Source: Verrucomicrobium spinosum DSM 4136 = JCM 18804 | Lineage (GTDB): Bacteria > Verrucomicrobiota > Verrucomicrobiia > Verrucomicrobiales > Verrucomicrobiaceae | Direction: 5' to 3' | Length of the DNA: 64,000 bases | Assembly: GCF_000172155.1 (NCBI RefSeq) | Contig: NZ_ABIZ01000001.1 | Span: forward strand, 5,489,105-5,553,104 | Part shown: piece by piece, positions 14,600 through 23,361 of the stretch | How the letters are laid out: each line of letters opens with the position of its first letter | Position numbering within the stretch: the stretch's first letter is position 1 | Made by a program: the position numbers and the translations under genes | Notes under the pieces: model-generated | Told to the model about the DNA's origin: nothing | Seen by the model: only the letters and a program-made list of their open reading frames with translations | Database searches by the model: none

Positions 14600-16876
14600 A
14601 TGAAGTTCCCCACCCCCAAGGTTCCCGTCCTTCTCCTCACCGCCGTAGCGGCTCTGCCCTGGACCAGCCTCCGCGCCGACGAAATCGAGGACAAGTTTCG
14701 CCAGTTCGACCGCGATTCTGACGGAAAGATCTCCGGAGACGAGTTCAACGGCGAGGCCTACCTCCCCAAGCTGGATCTGAACAAAGACGGCACCCTCACC
14801 CTTGAGGAATCCCGTGCGGCCCTCGCCCTCTGGCAGTTGTCCAAGAAAAAGAAAGCGCAGGATGAAACTCCCGGGCAAACCTCTCCTGCGGAAGCGGCCG
14901 CAGGTCCCCGATTGGAGAAGCTCTTCAAGCGCCTGGATCGCAACGGCGACGGACAACTGGACTCCCAAGAGCTGCCCCAGGCAGAATGGCGCAGCCGGTT
15001 GGACGCCAATGGCGACGGCGTGGTCTCCAAGGACGAAGCCCGCCTGAAGGTTGGGCTCATTTTCCAGAACGGCCTGGATCCCGGCGGCACGCCACCTCCA
15101 CCTCCTGTGGAGCTCGACAAAACGCTCACAGAAGGCCCTCTGGTCCTCAAGGCCAGCGATCACCTCGTGGGACACCTCATCCCAGATCTCACGCTCACTC
15201 TTGCCGATGGTAGCACCCAGCGACTCAGCGACTACAAGACGTCCAAAGGCATCGTGTTGGCATGGTTCAGCGCCTCCTGCCCCCTGAGCGGCAAACTCGG
15301 TCCGGAGCTCGCCCGTTTGCAGAAGGATTGTGCCAAAGACAACGTCGCCTTCTTGCTGGTGAACGCCATCCCCACGGACACCCCGGAAGACATCAAAGCC
15401 TTTGCCACGAAGTTCGGCATCACCGCACCATTGGTGCATGACAAATCACTGGCCCTTTCCCGCACCCTGAGAGCTACAGTGACCACAGAGGTGTTCCTTC
15501 TGGACGCCGCCCGCACTCTCACGTATCGCGGTGCCATCAACGATCAGTACGGCTTGGGCTATCAACTGGAGTCTCCCCGCAAGCAGTTCCTGCGCGATGC
15601 CCTCGCCTCCCAGCTTCGCGGTGAGTCGCCCTCCATCGCCGCCACCAGTGCCCCAGGATGCGCCCTGGATCTTGACGCGGCCAAACCCGCCGCCGTGGCG
15701 GACACCCCTCCCGGCCAGACCTCATACCATCGTGATATTTCCCGTATCCTCCAGGCCAACTGCGTGGAATGCCATCGCAAGGATGGCCTGGCCCCCTTCA
15801 GCCTCGAGACCTATGCCGACGTCATTGAAAATGCCGGCATGATCAAGAAGCAGGTGACCCGCGGTGCCATGCCGCCATGGTTCGCAGCGCCCACCCCTTC
15901 CACCCACGACACGCCCTGGGCCAACGACCGTTCCTTGAACGGGCACGACAAGTCCACACTCCTCACGTGGCTGGAGTCCGGCCGTCCTCAAGGCGATATC
16001 GCAGACGCTCCCCTGCCCCGGAAGTTCCACAGCGGCTGGTCCATCGGCGAGCCCGACGCGATCTTCCAGCTCAGTCAACCCATCAACATCAAGGCGGAGG
16101 GCACCATGCCCTATCAGAATGTCACTGTGCCGACCAACTTCCCAGAAGACCGCTGGGTTCAGTCTTACGAGATCGTTCCCACCGACCGCGGTGTCGTGCA
16201 CCACGTGATCGTGAAGGTCGTGGAGAAGGGCAAGTCAGGTACCAAGGATGAAGAACGCGCCGAGCGTGAGGGCTACTACGCCGCCTACGTCCCAGGCAAC
16301 AGCTCCCGCATTCTGCCAGAAGGCTTTGCCAAAAAACTCCCGGCTGGAGCCACCCTGCATTTCCAGATCCACTACACCCCCAATGGCAAAGCCACCCAGG
16401 ACCAGTTGAAAATTGGCTTCAAGTTTGCCCCCCAGCCGCCTCAATATGTGGTGCATGTGAACGCCGTGGCCCAGCCCCGGCTCAACATTCCGGCAGGCGA
16501 GGCCAATCACGTGGAAACCGCCCAGCAGAAGCTCCCCTGGGACATGATGATGACTGCCTTCATGGCGCACATGCATGTGCGGGGCAAGGCGTTCAAATAC
16601 GAGGTCACCTACCCCGATGGCAAACAGGAGGTGTTGCTCGACATTCCCCGCTACGACTTCAACTGGCAGCTCGCTTACAATCTGGCCCAGCCCAAGCTCA
16701 TCCCGCGGGGCAGTACCGTGAAGATCACTGCGGTGTTCGACAACAGCACCGGCAACCCCGCCAATCCCGACCCTACCAAGAACGTGCGCTGGGGTCAGCA
16801 GACTTTCGACGAGATGATGATTGGCTATGTGGAGCATTATGTGCCCTACGTGGCGCCCAAGGTGGCCGGTCGTTGA
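14600..16876 (+). CDS. secreted EF-hand / redoxin / cytochrome-like / copper monooxygenase-like fusion protein
   Basis: The protein has 758 residues from the ATG at 14600, which starts a signal peptide (MKFPTPKVPVLLL...LRA); an in-frame ATG at 14507 adds an unlikely leader. Four EF-hand loops follow (DRDSDGKISGDE, DLNKDGTLTLEE, DRNGDGQLDSQE, DANGDGVVSKDE). Then comes an AhpC/TSA-like redoxin domain whose active-site region reads SASCPLSG, with only one Cys in that loop. Next is a short CVECH segment of c-type haem form, and last a domain with HHVIVKV, QIHYTP and MAHMHVRGK typical of type II copper ascorbate-dependent monooxygenases. Such fusions occur in PVC and Acidobacteria genomes. The reaction is unknown; an extracytoplasmic oxidative enzyme is inferred. 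Confidence 0.85.
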   Translation: MKFPTPKVPVLLLTAVAALPWTSLRADEIEDKFRQFDRDSDGKISGDEFNGEAYLPKLDLNKDGTLTLEESRAALALWQLSKKKKAQDETPGQTSPAEAAAGPRLEKLFKRLDRNGDGQLDSQELPQAEWRSRLDANGDGVVSKDEARLKVGLIFQNGLDPGGTPPPPPVELDKTLTEGPLVLKASDHLVGHLIPDLTLTLADGSTQRLSDYKTSKGIVLAWFSASCPLSGKLGPELARLQKDCAKDNVAFLLVNAIPTDTPEDIKAFATKFGITAPLVHDKSLALSRTLRATVTTEVFLLDAARTLTYRGAINDQYGLGYQLESPRKQFLRDALASQLRGESPSIAATSAPGCALDLDAAKPAAVADTPPGQTSYHRDISRILQANCVECHRKDGLAPFSLETYADVIENAGMIKKQVTRGAMPPWFAAPTPSTHDTPWANDRSLNGHDKSTLLTWLESGRPQGDIADAPLPRKFHSGWSIGEPDAIFQLSQPINIKAEGTMPYQNVTVPTNFPEDRWVQSYEIVPTDRGVVHHVIVKVVEKGKSGTKDEERAEREGYYAAYVPGNSSRILPEGFAKKLPAGATLHFQIHYTPNGKATQDQLKIGFKFAPQPPQYVVHVNAVAQPRLNIPAGEANHVETAQQKLPWDMMMTAFMAHMHVRGKAFKYEVTYPDGKQEVLLDIPRYDFNWQLAYNLAQPKLIPRGSTVKITAVFDNSTGNPANPDPTKNVRWGQQTFDEMMIGYVEHYVPYVAPKVAGR

Positions 16877-16971
16877 GCCCCACAGAGCTGCATCACCAGA
16901 AATTGTCCTTTCTCTGTGCAACTCCCGGAGCAATCCGCGGTTGTAGAGGATAACCACTGCCTGCCTGTGCC

Positions 16972-19464
16972 ATGAAGCCCGTGCCCGTCTCCCTTCCCGC
17001 CCTCGCTGCCCTGGCTCTCGCACCCGCCCTCACCGGAGCGGATGCAGGGCTCTCGGACGAGCAGACCCGCTTCTTCGAGCGCAAGATTCGCCCCGTGCTG
17101 GTGGAGAAGTGCTACGACTGCCACTCCGCCTCTGCCAAAAAGGTGAAGGGCGGTCTCGTCCTCGACACCAAGGACGGCACCCTGAACGGAGGTGACAACG
17201 GCCCCGCCGTGGTTCCCGGAAATATTGATGACAGCCTCCTCATCGCGGCCATCCGCTATGGCAACAAGGACATGGAAATGCCTCCCAAGGGCAAGCTTCC
17301 CGACAGTGTCATCGCCGACTTCGAAACCTGGGTGAAGATGGGCGCTCCCGATCCCCGCACCGGCCCCACCGTGGCAGATGCAAATACCGCGTCCGCCCAG
17401 TGGCAGAAGAAAGAGATCGACGTCGCCGCAGGCCGGTCCTTCTGGGCATTCCAACCGCCCAAATCGTCCCCGACGCCAACCGTCAAAAACACAAGCTGGC
17501 CCAAGTGCGATATCGACCGCTTCATCCTCGCCCGTATGGAAGAAAAAGGGCTTCAACCCGTCGCCGATGCGGGCAGGCTGGAGTTGCTGCGGCGTGTGAC
17601 TTTTGATCTTACCGGCCTGCCCCCCACGCCCGACCTCATCCAGGTGTACATGAAGGACACGTCACCCGATGCCTTCGCCAGGGTCGTGGACAACCTCCTC
17701 GCCTCCGAACGCTTTGGCGAATACTGGGGCCGCCACTGGCTGGATGTCGCCCGCTACGGAGAGTCAGCCGGGCGCGATGCCAACGTGCTCTACCCCTTCG
17801 CCTGGAGGTACCGCGATTGGGTCATTGATGCCCTCAACCGAGACCTGCCCTACAACGAGTTTGTGAAACAACAGGTGGCCGGGGATCTTCTGCCCTACAA
17901 GGATGCCGCCGATCAGAGCCGCAAGATCGTCGCCACCGGCTTCCTGGCCATCGGGTCCAAGCCTCAAAACGAGCGCAACCCGCGGCAGTTTGCCCTCGAA
18001 CTCGCGGACGAGCAGATCGACACCCTCTCCCAGTCGGTCCTGGGCATCACCATCGCCTGCGCCCGCTGCCACGATCACAAGTTTGATCCCATCCCGCAGA
18101 AGGACTACTACGCCCTGGCGGGCATCTTCCTCAGCAGCGAGACGCTCTATGGAACCAATCGCGGGCTGCAGAACCAGAATGCCTCCGACCTCATTGACCT
18201 CGGTCATGAGTCGGGCATGCCAGCGGGATTCGAGGGCATCTCTCCCGCCCAGCGCGCTCAACTGGCCAACCGACTGGAGGAGGCCAAAGGCAGCCAGGCA
18301 GAATCGTTCCGCACCGCCCAGGCCGCGCGGCGTGCCGGGAAAGAAGCAGACAACCTCCGCCTCCTTGCTCTTCGTCAGCAGATCGGCACGATCTCTGGGG
18401 AGCTCAACCGTTACGATGAAAGCGGGAATGCCCGTATCCTTGCCATGGGGGTGTATGACCGGTCCCGCCCCGTGGACAGCCCCGTCTTCAACCGTGGCGA
18501 GGCCACCCAGCCTGGCGCGGTGGTGCCCCGTGGTTTCGTCCAAGTGTTGTTTCAGGAAACCCCTCCGCCCGTCAGGCATGGCAGCGGCCGTCTGGAACTG
18601 GCTGAGTGGCTGGCATCTCGCGACAATCCCCAGACCGCCCGGGTGATGGTAAACCGCATGTGGCGCTGGCTGTTTGGCCGGGGCATTGTCCCCACGGTGG
18701 ACAACTTCGGCGCGATGGGGGAAAAGCCCTCTCATCCGGAACTGCTGGATCACCTGGCCCTGCGATTCATGGACCATGGGTGGTCCATTAAAAAGATGGT
18801 GCGCGAGATTGTCCTCAGTCGCACCTATCAGCTCGCCACCCTGCATGCCCCGCAGAACTTTGCTGCCGATCCTGAGAACACCCTCTGCTGGCGCATGACC
18901 AGCCGCACCGTGGACGCAGAGTCCCTCCGGGATGCCATGCTCCTGGTGAGCGGCAAGCTGGATCTCTATCCCCAGGAAGGCTCCGTGGTGGCACGGGCCA
19001 ACGAAGGGCGCGAGGGGCTCATCCGCCTCTTCACCACCCTGCAGGAGCCTCGTTATGACCGCTCCGTTTACCTTCCGGTCGTCCGGGATTTGGTTCCTGA
19101 GGCGCTGTCCCTCTTCGACTTCGCCAACCCCAGCCTCGTCACGGGCGATCGGGAATCCACCAACGTGCCTGCCCAGAGCCTCTATCTTCTCAACAACAAG
19201 CAGGTGCAGGAGCTCAGCGACGCCTTTGCCCGCCGCGTCTATGCATCGGCCAAGGATCAGCCCGGCCGCATTCAGTTCGCGTTCTGGACGGCCCTGGGTC
19301 GCGCACCCACCGCGGAGGAGGTTCGTGCCGCCTACACCTTCTTCAGCGAGTACACCCAGGACGCCGCCAAGGCCAAGTCAAAGGGTGCAGACCTCACCCC
19401 TTACGCCTGGAGCGCCTTCTGCCAGTCTTTGATGGCGTCTGCCGAGTTCCGCCATCTGGATTGA
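16972..19464 (+). CDS. PSCyt1-DUF1549-DUF1553 (PSD1) protein
   Basis: The protein has 830 residues with an N-terminal signal peptide. The planctomycete-type cytochrome domain PSCyt1 carries C47-Y-D-C50-H51. It is followed by DUF1549/PSCyt2 (about residues 170-380, WGRHWLDVARYGES and CARCHDHKFDPI, a second CxxCH) and by DUF1553/PSD1 in the C-terminal half (MVNRMWRWLFGRGIV, TYQLATLH, SLYLLNN). This is the standard PVC architecture, nearly always beside a DUF1501 gene, which is here directly downstream. The proteins are exported and presumed redox-active; a link with sulfated polysaccharide breakdown is often proposed but not shown. Confidence 0.93.
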   Translation: MKPVPVSLPALAALALAPALTGADAGLSDEQTRFFERKIRPVLVEKCYDCHSASAKKVKGGLVLDTKDGTLNGGDNGPAVVPGNIDDSLLIAAIRYGNKDMEMPPKGKLPDSVIADFETWVKMGAPDPRTGPTVADANTASAQWQKKEIDVAAGRSFWAFQPPKSSPTPTVKNTSWPKCDIDRFILARMEEKGLQPVADAGRLELLRRVTFDLTGLPPTPDLIQVYMKDTSPDAFARVVDNLLASERFGEYWGRHWLDVARYGESAGRDANVLYPFAWRYRDWVIDALNRDLPYNEFVKQQVAGDLLPYKDAADQSRKIVATGFLAIGSKPQNERNPRQFALELADEQIDTLSQSVLGITIACARCHDHKFDPIPQKDYYALAGIFLSSETLYGTNRGLQNQNASDLIDLGHESGMPAGFEGISPAQRAQLANRLEEAKGSQAESFRTAQAARRAGKEADNLRLLALRQQIGTISGELNRYDESGNARILAMGVYDRSRPVDSPVFNRGEATQPGAVVPRGFVQVLFQETPPPVRHGSGRLELAEWLASRDNPQTARVMVNRMWRWLFGRGIVPTVDNFGAMGEKPSHPELLDHLALRFMDHGWSIKKMVREIVLSRTYQLATLHAPQNFAADPENTLCWRMTSRTVDAESLRDAMLLVSGKLDLYPQEGSVVARANEGREGLIRLFTTLQEPRYDRSVYLPVVRDLVPEALSLFDFANPSLVTGDRESTNVPAQSLYLLNNKQVQELSDAFARRVYASAKDQPGRIQFAFWTALGRAPTAEEVRAAYTFFSEYTQDAAKAKSKGADLTPYAWSAFCQSLMASAEFRHLD

Positions 19465-19499
19465 TTGCCTGCCTCTTACCCCTTCACCCGCCCGCCGCC

Positions 19500-20933
19500 A
19501 TGAACATGTCCAGTGACCTGCTCCTTTTTAGCCGCCGCCGCATCCTCCAGGGCACTTCCAGCGGGTTCGGCTACCTGGCCTTTAGCGCTCTCTCGACATG
19601 GGCTGCGGAACAGTCCGCCTCAGGTGGGGCCTCCCCGCTCGCGGCCAAGGCTCCGCACTTCGCCCCCAGAGCCAAACGGGTCATCTTCCTCTGCATGTCC
19701 GGTGGCCCGTCGCATGTCGACACCTTTGACTACAAGCCCAAGCTGGTGGCCGACGATGGCAAGGAGTCAGGGAGAGGTCGCGGGGGCCCCGCCACCCTGC
19801 TCGCACCGCGGTTCCAGTTCAAGCAGCATGGTCGCAGCGGGCTGTGGATATCCGAGTTGTTTCCTAATGTGGCGAGTCATGCTGACGACCTTACACTGGT
19901 GCGCTCCATGCACACGGATCTGCCCAACCATCCCCAGGCCTTCAGCCAGATGCACACGGGCACGTCCCAGTTCGTCCGGCCATCCCTTGGCTCGTGGGCG
20001 CTCTACGGCCTTGGGACGCTCAATGAGAACCTTCCCGGCTTCATCACCATCAATCCCCCAGCCCAGAACGGCGGTGCCAAGAACTACGGCAGCGCCTTTC
20101 TTCCCGCCATCTACCAGGGCACGAAGATCGGCGCAGCCGGTTTTCCCGGTGCCGGAGCAGGCCCAGGACGCCGCAACGCGGGCGGGCAGGAGACCATGAG
20201 CAACATCTCGAACCCGCGCTATCCTGCGGAAGTCGAGCGCACCCAGCTCGACTTTATGCAGACGCTCAACCGTGCCAAGCTCCAGCGGGAGGGCTACGAT
20301 CCCCAGATCGAAGGGGTCATCCAGAGCAACGAACTCGCGTTTCGCATGCAGAACGTCGTGCCGCAGGTCATGGACCTGGCCGGGGAAACCGAGGCCACCA
20401 AAAAACTCTACGGCCTGGACAACAGCGCCACGGAGACCTTCGGCCGCCAGTGCCTCATGGCCCGCCGCTTTGCGGAGGCCGGCGTTCGCTTCATCGAAGT
20501 CTCCTTCGGCAACTGGGACCAGCACCGCAACCTCACCGCCGACCTGGAGCGCAACTGTAGCGCTATCGACCAGCCCATCGCGGGCCTGCTCACCGATCTA
20601 AAGCAACGCGGCCTGCTCAAAGACACCCTTGTGATGTGGGGGGGCGAATTCGGCCGCACCCCGCATGGCCAGTCAGGCGACGGCCGGGATCACAACAACA
20701 AAGGCTTCACCCTCTGGATGGCCGGCGGCGGCGTCAAAGGCGGCTTCACCTACGGCAGCACCGACGACTACGGCTATGAGGCTGTGGAGAACAAGGTCCA
20801 CATCCACGACTGGCACGCCACCATCCTCGCCCTCCTGGGGCTTGATCACGAAAAGCTAACTTACCGCTACGCCGGCCGCGACTTCCGCCTCACCGATGTG
20901 CATGGCAACGTGGTAAAGGAAATAATTACATAG
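19500..20933 (+). CDS. DUF1501 protein (Tat-exported, sulfatase-like fold)
   Basis: The protein has 477 residues from the ATG at 19500 (a second ATG is at 19506). A twin-arginine-type signal is present (LLFSRRRILQGTSSGFG). The DUF1501 core shows CMSGGPSHVDTFDYKP at the start, GGEFGRTPHGQSGDGRDHN, and WHATILALLGLDH near the end, all family hallmarks resembling an alkaline-phosphatase/sulfatase fold. It is 35 nt after the DUF1553 gene and probably in the same operon; the pair is a conserved PVC module. The frame listed from 19461 overlaps the upstream gene and adds a non-Tat leader. Confidence 0.93.
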   Translation: MNMSSDLLLFSRRRILQGTSSGFGYLAFSALSTWAAEQSASGGASPLAAKAPHFAPRAKRVIFLCMSGGPSHVDTFDYKPKLVADDGKESGRGRGGPATLLAPRFQFKQHGRSGLWISELFPNVASHADDLTLVRSMHTDLPNHPQAFSQMHTGTSQFVRPSLGSWALYGLGTLNENLPGFITINPPAQNGGAKNYGSAFLPAIYQGTKIGAAGFPGAGAGPGRRNAGGQETMSNISNPRYPAEVERTQLDFMQTLNRAKLQREGYDPQIEGVIQSNELAFRMQNVVPQVMDLAGETEATKKLYGLDNSATETFGRQCLMARRFAEAGVRFIEVSFGNWDQHRNLTADLERNCSAIDQPIAGLLTDLKQRGLLKDTLVMWGGEFGRTPHGQSGDGRDHNNKGFTLWMAGGGVKGGFTYGSTDDYGYEAVENKVHIHDWHATILALLGLDHEKLTYRYAGRDFRLTDVHGNVVKEIIT

Positions 20934-20951
20934 GTGCGCGTTCGAATTGAC

Positions 20952-21137
20952 CACAGAGGCACAGAGAACACAGAGGAATGACTTTTTAGACAGAATTAAC
21001 GGAATTAACAAAATTAAGCTTCAAACTTCAGACCATGGTACTCTTGCACGTTGGTCAGAAGCTGAACCCAATTCTGTTAATTCTGTTAATTCTGTCTAAA
21101 CCTCAGTTTCATTCCTCTGTGTTCTCGGTGCCTCTGT
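20952..21137. repeat. long foldback repeat between converging genes
   Basis: The left arm (20952-21018) begins CACAGAGGCACAGAGAACAC and continues with AGACAGAATTAACGGAATTA. The right arm (21069-21137) is its near-complete reverse complement, with a few substitutions and a small gap. About 50 nt separate the arms. It lies between the 3' ends of the DUF1501 and SGNH genes, where a hairpin could terminate transcription from both sides. A similar CACAGAGGCACAGAGA-type repeat is widespread in environmental bacteria, from memory. Confidence 0.75.
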
Positions 21138-21155
21138 GTTTTAACAGTCATTTCC

Positions 21156-21812
21156 TCAATCCCCCAGCAAACTCCTCACCTTCTGCGCCACGGCCTTGCC
21201 GAGCTTCTCATGCTCACCCGCCTCCAGGTGCAGGGCATCCACCGTGCTGGGGGTGACGATGGTCTGGGTATTGAGATAGGCACAGCCATGCTGCTGGGCC
21301 ACGGCGGCGTAGTGCTGAGGGAAGCGTCCTGCCTTGGCGGCCACGCCAGTGAACTTCTCATCAAGATCCGGCAGGTGGCTCATGTCACCTACGGGAGGTG
21401 GGCAGAGCAGTAGCACCGACGGTGCCGCAGCCTCCACGCCAGCCTCACTCTGCCGGATCATTTTCACGAGCTGTCCGGCTCCGGCAGCGATCTCAACCGC
21501 GGGCAGGTTGAACATCATCTTCAGGTCATTGGAGCCCAGCATGAGCACCACCAGATCGATCGGCTTGTGTGACTCCAGACACGCAGGCAGATACTTCCGC
21601 CCGTTGCGGTTTCCCATGATGGGATCGTCATGCACGGTCGTGCGCCCGTTCTGCCCCTCCTCCACCACCCGGTAGCCAGCTCCCAACTCACGGGCCAGCA
21701 CACCCGTCCAGCGCACATCGTGAGCATGCCTGCGAGGAAAAGTCGAGGCAGCAGTGGCTACGGGGTCATAGCCCCACGTGTTGGAATCGCCGTAGCAGAG
21801 GATGGTTTTCAT
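21156..21812 (-). CDS. SGNH/GDSL hydrolase (arylesterase/acyl esterase-like)
   Basis: The protein has 218 residues from the ATG at 21812 (MKTILCYGDSNTWGYDP); upstream in-frame codons to 21899 look noncoding. Block I GDSNTWG carries the catalytic Ser, block III LMLGSNDLK has the Asn, and block V VDALHLEAGEH gives the Asp-His pair. There is no signal peptide, so it is probably cytoplasmic. Close relatives are arylesterases and carbohydrate esterases. It is monocistronic, converging on the DUF1501 gene. Confidence 0.88.
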   Translation of the reverse strand: MKTILCYGDSNTWGYDPVATAASTFPRRHAHDVRWTGVLARELGAGYRVVEEGQNGRTTVHDDPIMGNRNGRKYLPACLESHKPIDLVVLMLGSNDLKMMFNLPAVEIAAGAGQLVKMIRQSEAGVEAAAPSVLLLCPPPVGDMSHLPDLDEKFTGVAAKAGRFPQHYAAVAQQHGCAYLNTQTIVTPSTVDALHLEAGEHEKLGKAVAQKVRSLLGD

Positions 21813-22429
21813 TCGAGTCCCTCTGGATTGGACGGAAGCCGGACGAATGCAAGAAAAGTTTGGCGACCGTCCCACTCTTGGCATCCCATCGGGGTTCAAT
21901 GCGGCTCTGTCATATCATTGGTCCGGCCCGGACCTCACCCGTGGGCTGCCTCATATGAGCCAATGCCACCGAGGAAACGGATACAAGTGCCACCTCAGGA
22001 GGGCCGAAGGCTCGGCGTGATACCCAGGCTTGGGCAACGCCCAAGGAATAGATGACCAAACAACCCTTGAGGGCTGAAAGCCCGGCCTCATCAAACCTGC
22101 CCACGACAAGCATCCCTGAATGATGCCAGGCCTACAGCCCTCTACATCTGAAACTACCACCAACCTTGGGCCTTGCCCAAGGCGTCTGGCATCACTCCGG
22201 GCTTTCAGCCCTCAACTCGTTCGCCAAAGGTAGATCATCGACCTCGCCAGCTTTTCCCTGTTGGCATGGCCATAAAAGCGATCGAGGCCCCGAGGTATTG
22301 ATGCCGGAGGCATCACAGCGCTTAGCCGGAGGTCGAGGGAGCGTAGCGACCGAACACCTCCGGTGCCCTGAGCAAAGGGATCCCATCCCAGAGGGATGGC
22401 AGCAAGCCCCTCCACTCCGCCCAAGCTCC
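21813..22429. repeat. 617-nt intergenic region rich in hairpins and REP-like repeats
   Basis: No convincing gene is present. Several short palindromic units occur: CTTGGGCAACGCCCAAG near 22029, GAGGGCTGAAAGCCCGGCC near 22069, CTTGGGCCTTGCCCAAG near 22165, the inverted partner CCGGGCTTTCAGCCCTC near 22197, ATGCCGGAGGCAT near 22301 and CCGGAGGT...ACCTCCGG at 22326-22362. The pattern of alternating hairpins with inverted partners resembles degenerate REP clusters. Open frames here have repeat-derived composition. Confidence 0.6.
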
Positions 22430-23335
22430 TCACCCCGCCTTGCCCGCCCACTTCTGGTCCACCTGCTGTCTGAACCCCTGCAACCTCAGCGACCGGTCCG
22501 GCATCACTTCGAGCACCGCATACCCATTGTTGTCCGCACCCGAGCCTTCGATCAACGCCACGAGGGTGCAGTAGTGGATGCCCTGTATCTCCTGGTAGTC
22601 GTTCTTGTGGGAGTGTCCCTGAAACACGGCCAGCACCTTCCCACTGTCCTCCAGCACCTTTCGTACCGCGGTTGCATTCAGCACGCTGTGCGGTGCCGCC
22701 TCATCCAGCCGCTGATGGGCAAAGACCACCACCGGGCCCGCCGTCGCGGCGAGATCCTTCCGCAACCACTCCAGCTCCGCCTCTGGCACATTGGCATCCT
22801 TCCAGTCAGCGTTGTTCCGCCCGTACGGTGCGCCATCCGACCGGTAGCAGGCGTCCAGCACCACAAAGTGCACGCCATTCTGATCGAATGAATAGTGCGG
22901 TTTCTTGGACGCTCCTGAATGCTGGGCAAACTCCTCCTTCGTCAGCGTCGCCACGCAGTGGTTTCCCAGCACGTAGTGACGGGGACAGGTCAGACCTGCA
23001 TAGATCATGTCGATCTCCTCCAACCAGGCGATCTCCTGCTCCACCGTGGGTGCCTGATCAATCAGATCTCCCAGCTCAATCACAAATGCCGGTTTGATTT
23101 CATTGAACTTGGCCACCGCTTCCTTCAGCTTCCCAGGTGTTTCCCGGTAGTACCGGGTCTTGGTGGGCTCTTTGTCGCCGTAGTGAAGGTCCGTGAGCAG
23201 ACCGATCCGCAAGAGGGGTGAGGCAGTCTCGTCTGTCGCCAGCATGGGCGATGCGATGCCAGCCGCGAGGCAGAGAGAGCCACGCCACATGACGGCACGG
23301 CGGTTCATCAAAGATGCGTCAGGAATGGTCTTCAT
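22430..23335 (-). CDS. exported calcineurin-like metallophosphoesterase
   Basis: The protein has 301 residues from the ATG at 23335; the second Met (MNRRAVMWRGS) begins a twin-arginine-like signal. All metal-binding blocks are present: TDLHYGD, ELGDLIDQ, LGNHCV (Cys in place of the usual Asp), FAHQRLDE and FQGHSHKND. The family hydrolyses phosphomonoesters or diesters; secreted members often act on sugar- or nucleotide-phosphates. It lies 26 nt downstream of the 1,463-residue protein gene on the same strand, so they are probably cotranscribed. Confidence 0.87.
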   Translation of the reverse strand: MKTIPDASLMNRRAVMWRGSLCLAAGIASPMLATDETASPLLRIGLLTDLHYGDKEPTKTRYYRETPGKLKEAVAKFNEIKPAFVIELGDLIDQAPTVEQEIAWLEEIDMIYAGLTCPRHYVLGNHCVATLTKEEFAQHSGASKKPHYSFDQNGVHFVVLDACYRSDGAPYGRNNADWKDANVPEAELEWLRKDLAATAGPVVVFAHQRLDEAAPHSVLNATAVRKVLEDSGKVLAVFQGHSHKNDYQEIQGIHYCTLVALIEGSGADNNGYAVLEVMPDRSLRLQGFRQQVDQKWAGKAG

Positions 23336-23361
23336 GTCTGGCGTCTGGCGTCTGGTGTCTT

